Shown in pieces: positions 7,489 to 15,648 of a DNA stretch of 64,000 nucleotides; the stretch's first letter is position 1; each line of letters starts with the position of its first letter. The stretch lies in assembly GCA_024743215.1 (NCBI GenBank), contig JANSWZ010000004.1:248001-312000 (forward strand), written 5' to 3'. The translations under genes and the position numbers were made by a program. The notes beneath the pieces are model-generated. The model ran no database searches and was not told the origin of the DNA. It saw only the letters and a program-made list of their open reading frames with translations. This stretch comes from Alphaproteobacteria bacterium (lineage in GTDB: Bacteria; Pseudomonadota; Alphaproteobacteria; Rhizobiales; GCA-2746425).

Positions 7489-9885
7489 ATGATTGACCTA
7501 TCTGGCGAATGGTTGCTTCGCGACCAGCAGCGATCCTATTCCCTGCCGATGATGCTCCCGGGCGATGTCGTGAGCGCACTTCAGCATGCGCAATTTGTGC
7601 CAGATCCATATAGCGGGCAAAACGAGTATGAAGTGCGCTGGATTGCGGAACGTGACTGGATTGTCAGCCGCACCTTTCACACCGACAAGACCGATCTGTC
7701 TCTCATTTTGCAGGATGTGGACACAATTGCTGAAGTCAGCATCAATGGGACGGTCGTGGCGACGACACAGAACAGCTTCCGAACCTACACAATCGATGTT
7801 TCAGAAGTTCTTTTGTCCGGCGAAAATGAAATCACAGTTCGGTTTGCATCATCGTCTCGCATTGCCTCGCAATTGCAGGAAGAGCAGCCATTTTATGTTC
7901 CGTGGCATAAGGAAAATTGTCCGCTTGCCAATGGCAATATGCTGCGAAAGGTTCAGTGTGATTTTGGATGGGATTGGAACATCGCTCTTGCCCCACTTGG
8001 CGTTTATGGCCGTATGGAATTGGTGCAAAATCGCACCGCGGCTATAGGGCAAATCAGAGTTGATCAGATCTGCACCAACGAGCGCGCCAACGTAACAGTG
8101 ACAGTGGCAATAATCGGGCAGGGCGGCGGTAGAAATATCAGCGTCGAATTTGCGGGTGAAAACCGCATAATCGAGATTGTCGATAACACAGCAACAGCAG
8201 AATTCTCGCTTAACAATCCGGAACTGTGGTGGCCCGCGGGACTTGGTGATCAGGTTTTGCACGATTTGACAGTCACATTGGACGATCAGATCCAAGCAAG
8301 GCGTGTCGGATTGCGCTCTATCGATCTGGTGACAGAAACGGATGCCGCTGGCCTGGGGTTCAAATTCCGCGTCAACGATCATGACACCTTCATGCGCGGC
8401 GCAGACTGGATTCCTGCTGACGCGCTGCCCGGCCGCATCACAAAAGAGAAGACGCGCGCGCTCCTTCAGTCCGCAGTTGATGCCAACATGAATATGATCA
8501 GGGTCTGGGGAGGCGGACGGTATGAGCCGGATTACTTCTATGATTATTGCGATGAAATGGGCCTCCTGATCTGGCACGACTTCATGTTCGCCTGCAATCT
8601 CTACCCTTCCACACCGGCATTTCTGGCAGAAGTTGATGCTGAGGTTCGCGAGCAGACTGCGCGTCTGGGGCACCACGCTTCAATTGCACTGTGGTGCGGG
8701 GACAATGAACTGATTGGCGCACTCACCTGGTTTGAGGAAAGTCGAAAAGACAGAGATCGATATCTGGTCAGCTATGATCGGCTAAACCGGACAGTGGAGA
8801 CGGCTTTGAAAGAAACGCTGCCACATGCCAATTGGTGGCCGTCCAGCCCATCACCCGGGCCCATGAACTTTGGCGATGCCTGGCACGATGACAGCTCCGG
8901 CGACATGCATTTCTGGTCGGTCTGGCACGAAGGCAAAGACTTTTCTCACTATCGCGATGTGAAACCACGGTTTTGTTCAGAATTCGGGTTTCAGTCCTTT
9001 CCCTCGATGAATGTCATTCGTGATTTTGCCGATGAGAAAGACTGGAATATTGCCTCGCCCGTAATGGAGAGCCATCAGAAGAACGCTGGCGGTAACGCGC
9101 GGATCGCCGAGACCATGTTTCGCTATTTCAGGTTTCCTGTCGGTTTCGAGAATTTCGTTTATATCAGCCAGGTTCAACAGGGCTTGGCCATCAAGACGGC
9201 TGTCGATTACTGGCGCAGCATCAAGCCGCACTGCATGGGAGCGCTTTACTGGCAGTTGAATGACACCTGGCCGGTGGCAAGCTGGTCCAGTCTGGACTAT
9301 GGCGGCAATTGGAAGCTGTTGCATCATATGGCCAAACAGTTCTTCGCGCCGGAAGTCGTGGTTGCGGTCCCAACCGCCGATGATATTGCATTGATTGCAA
9401 TCAATGACCGGCGCGGAGAGCGAGAGCTTCGTGTCACGGCCTATGCCGTGTCCATGTCCGGAACGCAGCGCGAACTCGGGGCGGGACACCGGAGCATCAA
9501 TTCTATTGAAAATGCTGTTCTGTTAAACGTGCCAAAACAAGACCTTCAAATTGGTGAAATCCTCTATTTTGAATGGGCTGGGCCAGATGGCGTTGTTCAC
9601 GGTGACCATTTCACCAACGAACCCTATAAGACGCTGGATCTCCAGAATCCGGAAATCGAATTTGATATTGTGCGGTCTGGCGAAGATTGGGAGGTGACGT
9701 TGACCTGCCAAACGCTCGCACTCTTCGTGGCACTGGAAGCCGATGGTGCAGGGCGGTTTTCTGACAATGCCTTCACCATGCTGCCGGGCCGCAAGAGGTC
9801 CCTGCGCTTCGCACCAGATCTGTCAGATAAAAAACCCGAAATTACAGTGAGAAACCTTTTCACTGCGACCTACGGCACCGCATGA
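7489..9885 (+). CDS. Beta-mannosidase, glycoside hydrolase family 2
   Basis: A 798-residue glycoside hydrolase that removes terminal beta-linked mannose from manno-oligosaccharides or other beta-mannosides. Family 2 order is visible: N-terminal sugar-binding domain, immunoglobulin-like domain, then the TIM barrel. NMLRKVQCDFGWDWN is typical of beta-mannosidases rather than beta-galactosidases or glucuronidases. The predicted acid/base is E407 in WCGDNELIGAL and the nucleophile E498 in FCSEFGFQSFPS. There is no signal peptide, so the enzyme should be cytoplasmic and act on glycosides imported by the ABC system encoded just upstream. It is the member that best names the substrate of the operon. 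Confidence 0.93.
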   Translation: MIDLSGEWLLRDQQRSYSLPMMLPGDVVSALQHAQFVPDPYSGQNEYEVRWIAERDWIVSRTFHTDKTDLSLILQDVDTIAEVSINGTVVATTQNSFRTYTIDVSEVLLSGENEITVRFASSSRIASQLQEEQPFYVPWHKENCPLANGNMLRKVQCDFGWDWNIALAPLGVYGRMELVQNRTAAIGQIRVDQICTNERANVTVTVAIIGQGGGRNISVEFAGENRIIEIVDNTATAEFSLNNPELWWPAGLGDQVLHDLTVTLDDQIQARRVGLRSIDLVTETDAAGLGFKFRVNDHDTFMRGADWIPADALPGRITKEKTRALLQSAVDANMNMIRVWGGGRYEPDYFYDYCDEMGLLIWHDFMFACNLYPSTPAFLAEVDAEVREQTARLGHHASIALWCGDNELIGALTWFEESRKDRDRYLVSYDRLNRTVETALKETLPHANWWPSSPSPGPMNFGDAWHDDSSGDMHFWSVWHEGKDFSHYRDVKPRFCSEFGFQSFPSMNVIRDFADEKDWNIASPVMESHQKNAGGNARIAETMFRYFRFPVGFENFVYISQVQQGLAIKTAVDYWRSIKPHCMGALYWQLNDTWPVASWSSLDYGGNWKLLHHMAKQFFAPEVVVAVPTADDIALIAINDRRGERELRVTAYAVSMSGTQRELGAGHRSINSIENAVLLNVPKQDLQIGEILYFEWAGPDGVVHGDHFTNEPYKTLDLQNPEIEFDIVRSGEDWEVTLTCQTLALFVALEADGAGRFSDNAFTMLPGRKRSLRFAPDLSDKKPEITVRNLFTATYGTA

Positions 9886-9918
9886 CGCGAACTGCCCGTA
9901 TCCCAAGGAGAATATGAC

Positions 9919-10674
9919 ATGACCGATTTTTCCTATCAGCTCTACAGCTCCCGCAATTTCACGCCGTTGAGCAATACTTTCGCCATGTTGGCCGACCTCG
10001 GCTACAGTTCTGTTGAAGGATATGGCGGGCTCTACGCCAACAAGTCCGTTATCGATGGTCTCATGGTTGGCCTGGCAGACAGTGGTCTCACCATGCCCAC
10101 CACTCATATGGACTTGAATCTGGTTGAGAACGAGCCGGGACAAGCCATTGAAATCGCAAAATTACTTGGCATTAAGTCCATCTTCGTACCCCATCTTGCA
10201 GCTGACCTGCGCCCCACTGATGCGGATGGCTGGCGTGCATTTGGAAAGAGATTACAGGCGGCTGGAAAACCACTGTGTGATGGCGGCATTGCTTTTGGCT
10301 GGCACAATCATGATTTTGAATTCAGCGCACTGCCGACAGGCGAACTGCCGATTGATCTCATCTTTGAAGGTGGCCCGTTGCTTCATTGGGAAGCTGATAT
10401 TGCCTGGATTGCCCGGGGTGGCAAAGAACCACAGGACTACATTGAAAAATACCGTGACAGGCTGACCGCCGCTCACATCAAAGACATCGCGCCGGAAGGT
10501 GAAAAAGCTGATGAAGATGGCTGGGCTGATGTTGGAGATGGCACCATGGACTGGCCGGCCATTATGGCTGCTCTGCGTAAGACAAAGGCCGAAGCCTTTG
10601 TGATGGAACATGACAATCCGAGCGATGACAGGCGGTTTGCCGAACGCTCGCTTAAAGCTGCAAAGCAATTCTGA
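9919..10674 (+). CDS. Sugar phosphate isomerase/epimerase family protein (TIM barrel)
   Basis: A 251-residue AP-endonuclease-2-fold protein of the xylose-isomerase-like group. It has the usual metal-site regions, including THMDLN, FGWHNHDFEF, HWEADIAWIARGG and the C-terminal VMEHDNPSD. Such proteins isomerise or epimerise sugars and often work beside Gfo/Idh/MocA dehydrogenases on oxidised (keto) sugars, and one such dehydrogenase follows 11 bp downstream. The ATG is preceded by AAGGAG at acceptable spacing. It belongs to the mannoside operon; the exact reaction is not readable from sequence. Confidence 0.85.
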   Translation: MTDFSYQLYSSRNFTPLSNTFAMLADLGYSSVEGYGGLYANKSVIDGLMVGLADSGLTMPTTHMDLNLVENEPGQAIEIAKLLGIKSIFVPHLAADLRPTDADGWRAFGKRLQAAGKPLCDGGIAFGWHNHDFEFSALPTGELPIDLIFEGGPLLHWEADIAWIARGGKEPQDYIEKYRDRLTAAHIKDIAPEGEKADEDGWADVGDGTMDWPAIMAALRKTKAEAFVMEHDNPSDDRRFAERSLKAAKQF

Positions 10675-10685
10675 AAGGGTTTGAG

Positions 10686-11819
10686 ATGAGTGTACTTGGC
10701 GTTGGCATCATTGGATGCGGAAATATCTCGACAACCTATTTCTCGCTTGCTCCCCTGTTTAATGGCATCGAGATAAGGGCCTGTGCTGACTTGAACAGCG
10801 CTGCCGCAAAAGCAAGGGCAGAACAGTATGGGGTGCGTGCTGAAACAATTGACGGCTTGTTGTCGGCACAGGACATCGACATCATCGTCAATCTGACGAT
10901 ACCCGATGCGCATTACAGCGTGACGACCCAGATTCTGGAAGCTGGAAAACACGCCTATTCTGAAAAGCCGGTTGTGCTCACTCTTGAAGAAGGGAAAGCC
11001 TTACGGGATTTGGCAACGCAAAAGGGACTGATGGTCGGGTCGGCACCTGATACATTTCTTGGCGGCGCACATCAGCAGGCAAGAGCGCATATTGATAGCG
11101 GCGCTGTTGGCACGATCACCTCAGGAACCGCTATCGTTCTAAGCCATGGCATGGAGCACTGGCACCCGAACCCGGATTTCTTTTTCCAGCCAGGCGGCGG
11201 TCCCGTGCTGGATCTGGGACCCTATTACATCGCGAATTTGATAAACCTCTTGGGGCCGGTCAAACGTGTGGCAGCGCTGACATCTATGGCATCCAGGACC
11301 CGAACGATTTCCAGTGAACCGCGTGCGGGGGAAACCGTCCCGGTAGATACGCCAACCAACATCCACGCTTTGTTGGAATTTGAACAAGGCGCAACCATCA
11401 CCATGTTGTCAAGCTGGGATGTTTGGGCCCACCAGCATTCCGAAATGGAGCTGTATGGCACTGGCGGATCGGTCTATCTGCCTGATCCGAATTTCTTTGG
11501 TGGCGCTGTTTCGGCAGGCGGCGCAGATTTCTCCGAGGTGGTTGCTTTGCCGGATTGGGATCATCCCTTTGGTGTGAACAATCAGGAGGATAAAGGCGTG
11601 GGTCGGGCAAATTACCGTGCTGCCGGGTTGGCAGACATGGCAATGGCTATTATGGATGGTCGGGACCATCGCTGTTCCCTTGAACGCGCTTTACACGCGG
11701 TCGATGTTATGACCTCGATCCTGAAATCCGGTGAGACCGGCGAGTTTGTAGCCATGAGCACCACATGCAGTCGCCCAGCAGCACTTGGCATTGCTGAGGC
11801 CGAAGCACTTTTGAAGTAG
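10686..11819 (+). CDS. Gfo/Idh/MocA family oxidoreductase
   Basis: A 377-residue NAD(P)-dependent sugar dehydrogenase. The N-terminal Rossmann fold carries GVGIIGCGNIST, the conserved EKP motif appears as AYSEKPVVLT, and the C-terminal alpha/beta domain includes GGGPVLDLGPYYI, with its family-typical D/H region. Members oxidise a sugar hydroxyl, often to a 3-keto sugar, or act as oxidoreductases in inositol and sugar-acid pathways. It lies between a TIM-barrel isomerase and an aldo/keto reductase in the mannoside operon, suggesting that released mannose or the intact glycoside is processed by redox steps. The direction and position of oxidation are inference. Confidence 0.9.
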   Translation: MSVLGVGIIGCGNISTTYFSLAPLFNGIEIRACADLNSAAAKARAEQYGVRAETIDGLLSAQDIDIIVNLTIPDAHYSVTTQILEAGKHAYSEKPVVLTLEEGKALRDLATQKGLMVGSAPDTFLGGAHQQARAHIDSGAVGTITSGTAIVLSHGMEHWHPNPDFFFQPGGGPVLDLGPYYIANLINLLGPVKRVAALTSMASRTRTISSEPRAGETVPVDTPTNIHALLEFEQGATITMLSSWDVWAHQHSEMELYGTGGSVYLPDPNFFGGAVSAGGADFSEVVALPDWDHPFGVNNQEDKGVGRANYRAAGLADMAMAIMDGRDHRCSLERALHAVDVMTSILKSGETGEFVAMSTTCSRPAALGIAEAEALLK

Positions 11820-11829
11820 GACCCCACAT

Positions 11830-12861
11830 ATGAACTGGTTTCCCAACGAAAATCGTTATGACAAAATGCGCTACAATCGCGTTGGCAAAAGCGGGCTGAA
11901 ACTGCCTGCATTGTCATTTGGGCTGTGGCATAATTTTGGTGATGAAACACCACACGCAACGAAACAGGCTTTGTGCCGGCAGGCATTGGACTGCGGCATT
12001 ACCCATTTTGATCTGGCCAATAATTACGGCCCGCCTCCCGGGTCAGCCGAAATCGCCTTTGGCGACATTCTGAAAAATGAGTTTCGCGGTCTTCGCGATG
12101 AATTGATCATTTCATCGAAGGCTGGTTACCACATGTGGCCGGGGCCCTATGGTGAATGGGGCAGCCGCAAATATCTCATTGCCAGTTGCGATCAAAGCTT
12201 GAAGCGCATGGGCCTCGATTATGTGGATATCTTCTATTCCCACCGCTTTGACCCAAACACGCCATTGGAAGAAACCATGGGCGCTCTGGATCACATTGTA
12301 CGGTCGGGCCGGGCGCAATATGTCGGAATTTCATCCTACAATTCTCAACGCACGCGGGAAGCGGTAAAAATTCTGAACGATCTCGGCACGCCTTGCCTCA
12401 TTCATCAGCCCAGCTATTCCATGATCAATCGTTGGGTGGAAGAGGATGGACTTCTGGATACACTTGATGATCTGGGTGTTGGATCAATTGTATTCTCGCC
12501 CTTGGCACAGGGAATGCTGACCAACAAATATCTGGGTGGCATACCCACTGATAGCCGGGCGGCGCAAGACTCGTCCCTTGATCCTGGTTTCCTCAATGAA
12601 AAAACCCTGTCGAACATACGGGCCCTTAACGATATTGCGCAAAGTCGTGGACAAACGCTGGCCCAAATGGCCATAGCCTGGGTTCTGCGCGGCGGACGGG
12701 TGACGACTGCGCTCATCGGTGCCAGCCGTCCCGAACAGATTGTGGATTGTGTGGCGGCGCTCGACAGATCAGATTTTACCGACGAAGAGTTGGCACTAAT
12801 CGACGGTCATGCCAAAGAAGCTGATATCAATTTGTGGGCAGCATCCGCAGAACGCGATTAG
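11830..12861 (+). CDS. Aldo/keto reductase, YghZ-like
   Basis: A 343-residue TIM-barrel oxidoreductase similar to the YghZ (L-glyceraldehyde 3-phosphate reductase) group. The catalytic tetrad is visible: Asp and Tyr in FDLANNYGPPPGSAE, Lys in LIISSKAGYH and His in IFYSHRFDP, and the C-terminal cofactor region includes TTALIGASRPEQI. It would reduce a carbonyl with NADPH. It is the last gene of the mannoside operon, 10 bp after the dehydrogenase gene, and is followed by a clear intrinsic terminator. Its likely job is to reduce an aldehyde or keto intermediate made by the two preceding enzymes; the substrate itself is unknown. Confidence 0.9.
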   Translation: MNWFPNENRYDKMRYNRVGKSGLKLPALSFGLWHNFGDETPHATKQALCRQALDCGITHFDLANNYGPPPGSAEIAFGDILKNEFRGLRDELIISSKAGYHMWPGPYGEWGSRKYLIASCDQSLKRMGLDYVDIFYSHRFDPNTPLEETMGALDHIVRSGRAQYVGISSYNSQRTREAVKILNDLGTPCLIHQPSYSMINRWVEEDGLLDTLDDLGVGSIVFSPLAQGMLTNKYLGGIPTDSRAAQDSSLDPGFLNEKTLSNIRALNDIAQSRGQTLAQMAIAWVLRGGRVTTALIGASRPEQIVDCVAALDRSDFTDEELALIDGHAKEADINLWAASAERD

Positions 12862-12883
12862 GATCAGGCCCTAAGATACCGGC

Positions 12884-12922
12884 AAAACCTGGCGGAGAGA
12901 GACATATTTCGCCAGGTTTTTT
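12884..12922 (+). terminator. Intrinsic terminator of the mannoside operon
   Basis: Perfect 11-base arms AAAACCTGGCG (12884-12894) and CGCCAGGTTTT (12910-12920) enclose a 15-base loop, and the distal arm runs into TTTTTT. It lies 22 bp after the aldo/keto reductase stop, as expected for a Rho-independent terminator closing the operon that starts near 3215. Confidence 0.85.
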
Positions 12923-13099
12923 GTCAGATTTTGCCAGTGTATGTTTTGTCCGCAAGGCCTCCTCGCAGCCTGCTTGTAGCCGCATTGTCGTGCAAAAAGA
13001 CCTCCGGTTATTGGCAGGCATCATTGCCTGTGCCATAGAGGCGGCCAAATTCGACGAAATGAAACCAATAGCATTGTAAAAGTATAAAGGGAGCGGGAC

Positions 13100-13948
13100 A
13101 TGAAACTCGTACGTTACGGGGCGCTGGGCGCTGAAAAACCAGGCATACTCGATAGTGACGGTGCGTTGCGCGACTTGTCCGGACACCTGCATGATATTGA
13201 GCCGGCAACATTGACACGTGAGAGCCTTGCCCATCTGCGTGAACTCGATCCAGGCAGTCTCCCAATGGTGGATGGACAGCCTCGTATTGGTGCCTGTGTC
13301 GGCTCTGTTCCCAACTATTTTTGTGTTGGTTTGAACTATGCAAATCATGCCAAGGAAAGCGGCATGGACGCGCCTTCCGAACCAATCCTGTTTTCCAAAG
13401 CGACCTCAGCCATTCAGGGGCCAGCGGATGACGTCATTATCCCGAAGGGCAGCGTTAAGTCTGATTGGGAAGTGGAACTTGGGGTGGTCATGGGGGCCAT
13501 AACCGAACATGTCAGCGAAGCTGATGCGCTTTCCCATGTTGCCGGATATTGTCTGATCAATGATGTATCTGAGCGCAGCTTTCAGATTGAACGCGGTGGA
13601 CAATGGATCAAAGGGAAGTCGGCACCAACTTTCGGGCCGATTGGCCCTTGGCTGGTGACAGCGGACGAAATTCCCAACCCCCAGGCATTGCCACTCTGGT
13701 TGAAACTGAATGGTGAAACCGTCCAGAATTCCAATACGTCCGACATGATTTTCTCTGTCGCGACGATTGTCAGCTACATGAGCCAGTTCATGCGGCTCAT
13801 GCCGGGTGATGTAATTGCCACAGGCACGCCAGAAGGTGTTGGGATGGGCATGAAGCCACAGCGCTTTTTGGTCGATGGTGACCAGTTGGAGCTGGGCATT
13901 GATGGCCTGGGCACGCAGCATCAGAACGTTCACGCGTTCGGCCACTAG
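13100..13948 (+). CDS. Fumarylacetoacetate hydrolase (FAH) family protein
   Basis: A 282-residue FAH-domain protein. The family core is visible: YFCVGLNYANHAKESG, then SDWEVELGVVMG with metal-binding acidic residues, WIKGKSAPTFGPIGPWLVT and GDVIATGTPEGVGMG. Family members cleave or hydrate acyl-pyruvates and related 2-keto acids; ureidoglycolate lyase and 2-keto-3-deoxy-sugar-acid hydrolases are close relatives. AAAGGGAG lies 6 bp before the ATG. It has its own upstream region after the mannoside-operon terminator, so a role in sugar-acid breakdown linked to that operon is possible but unproven. Confidence 0.88.
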   Translation: MKLVRYGALGAEKPGILDSDGALRDLSGHLHDIEPATLTRESLAHLRELDPGSLPMVDGQPRIGACVGSVPNYFCVGLNYANHAKESGMDAPSEPILFSKATSAIQGPADDVIIPKGSVKSDWEVELGVVMGAITEHVSEADALSHVAGYCLINDVSERSFQIERGGQWIKGKSAPTFGPIGPWLVTADEIPNPQALPLWLKLNGETVQNSNTSDMIFSVATIVSYMSQFMRLMPGDVIATGTPEGVGMGMKPQRFLVDGDQLELGIDGLGTQHQNVHAFGH

Positions 13949-14091
13949 CAAAAGAACAACGCTGGATTGATCTGCCTCAATGATTTTTGCGCACAAATGC
14001 TCAAGATCATTTTATAGTTGGAGAGTCTGGAGCCTGGTTGGCTCCGGGCAATCGGCCGCTGAGTGGCCTTAGGTTCAATGTGGAGTTCCTG

Positions 14092-15306
14092 ATGGATTAT
14101 AACGCGCTGTTTAAAGAACAACTCGACAAATTGCGGGAAGACGGCAATTACCGGGTATTTGCGGAGTTGGAGCGCCACAGTGGCGGCTTTCCCAAAGCGA
14201 CTCGCTACCGTGCGGATGGCACCGATGAGGTCACAGTCTGGTGCTCCAATGATTATCTTGGAATGGGCCAGAATCCGCAGGTAATTGGCGCCATGACGGA
14301 TGTCATAGCCAAATGCGGCGCGGGCGCTGGTGGAACGCGCAACATATCGGGCACTAACCATCACCACGTTTTGTTGGAACGCGAGCTGGCGGATTTGCAC
14401 GGCAAGGAAGCGGCGCTGATTTTCACTTCAGGCTACGTGTCCAATTGGGCCGCTCTTGGGACGCTGGCGTCAAAGCTGCCTGGTTGCATTGTTTACTCAG
14501 ATGCGCTGAATCACGCCTCAATGATTGAGGGCATTCGCCACAGCCGCGCTGAAAAACGTGTTTTCAAACATAACTGCCCGGACGATTTGCGTCGCAAATT
14601 GGCTGCAGATGATCCTGCCGCTCCCAAACTGGTGGCATTTGAATCAGTCTATTCCATGGATGGGGACATCGCACCGATCAAGGAATTGTGTGACGTTGCT
14701 GATGAGTTCGGTGCCATGACCTATCTGGATGAGGTGCACGCAGTTGGCCTCTACGGGCCACGCGGTGGTGGAATTGCGGAACGCGAAGGTCTGATGGACC
14801 GCCTGACCGTAATTGAAGGCACGCTTGGCAAGGCATATGGCGTGATGGGTGGGTACATCACAGGCTCGAACGATCTGTGCGATTTTGTCCGAAGCTTTGC
14901 CTCGGGATTTATTTTCACGACTGCCATTCCGCCAGCACTGGCAGCCGGTGCTGTTGCCAGCATTCAATATCTGAAAAACAGCAATGAAGAGCGCGTGCAA
15001 CACCAGGAGCGTGTGGCAACCTTGCGGGCAAAACTCGATGCCAAAGGCATTCCCCATATCTCCAATCCCAGTCACATTGTTCCGGTGATGGTCGGAAATG
15101 CCAGTAAATGCAAATGGATCAGCGATCTGCTGCTGGACAATTATGGGATATATGTCCAGCCGATCAATTACCCAACGGTTCCAGAGGGCACCGAGCGGCT
15201 GCGCTTCACGCCTACGCCACTCCACAGTGATGACGACATGGACAGATTGGTGGGGGCATTGTCTGATCTTTGGTCGCAGTGTGCTTTGTCAAGAGCGGTA
15301 GCTTGA
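14092..15306 (+). CDS. hemA: 5-aminolevulinate synthase (C4 pathway)
   Basis: Condenses glycine and succinyl-CoA to 5-aminolevulinate, the first step of tetrapyrrole synthesis in alphaproteobacteria. The protein has 404 residues, the usual length. It shows [14 protein letters not shown], the glycine-rich [27 protein letters not shown], and the pyridoxal-phosphate lysine K247 in EGTLGKAYG. The ATG at 14092 is chosen because GGAG lies 6 bp upstream and the resulting N-terminus ([15 protein letters not shown]) matches known HemA proteins; the frame stays open for 35 codons further upstream. It appears to be a single-gene unit; a small GC hairpin directly after the stop may be a weak terminator. 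Confidence 0.97.
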   Translation: MDYNALFKEQLDKLREDGNYRVFAELERHSGGFPKATRYRADGTDEVTVWCSNDYLGMGQNPQVIGAMTDVIAKCGAGAGGTRNISGTNHHHVLLERELADLHGKEAALIFTSGYVSNWAALGTLASKLPGCIVYSDALNHASMIEGIRHSRAEKRVFKHNCPDDLRRKLAADDPAAPKLVAFESVYSMDGDIAPIKELCDVADEFGAMTYLDEVHAVGLYGPRGGGIAEREGLMDRLTVIEGTLGKAYGVMGGYITGSNDLCDFVRSFASGFIFTTAIPPALAAGAVASIQYLKNSNEERVQHQERVATLRAKLDAKGIPHISNPSHIVPVMVGNASKCKWISDLLLDNYGIYVQPINYPTVPEGTERLRFTPTPLHSDDDMDRLVGALSDLWSQCALSRAVA

Positions 15307-15648
15307 GCCGTCACGGCTTTAAGAATGCCAATTGAGTAGCACTGTGAACTAGCGCCGCTCTACTTCAGATAGACGCTGTTTCAAGTCAGCTTTTGCAGCG
15401 TTTTGAGAGAATCGGCGCCGCGCAAGTGATGTCTCTTCCCTCCTGATCTGAGCTACAATCAGGCTATGGGAGACGGGAATTCACTGTTTTTGCGTTGAAT
15501 TCCACCAAATAGACCTCAGTTTGCACGATTAGTAAGGCTTTACGGCCAGCACTGAATTGCCTTATTTCTTATCCAGTGTAATCTGCGAATTAGTAAATGT
15601 TGTTGATCCGCCTATGATTTGCAACCACTTGAAAAAGCGGAATATTTA
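15307..15648. other. Intergenic region between hemA and the AsmA-family gene
   Basis: About 340 bp without a convincing gene. It holds a short hairpin directly after hemA (AGCCG, TCA, CGGCT), a six-base stem CCTGAT/ATCAGG at 15442-15463, and an inverted repeat GAATTCA/TGAATTC at 15478-15484 and 15496-15502 that could be an operator. No riboswitch or RNA gene was recognised. Confidence 0.5.

Noticed and set aside
7849-8676. Long open frame of 275 codons on the minus strand inside the beta-mannosidase gene
   Set aside because: It is antisense to a clearly conserved catalytic domain, has no recognisable motif or ribosome-binding site, and is best explained by codon bias of the real gene.
13987-14091. 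N-terminal extension of HemA by 35 codons
   Set aside because: The ATG at 14092 has a good GGAG and gives the standard HemA start; the upstream residues are not family-like.
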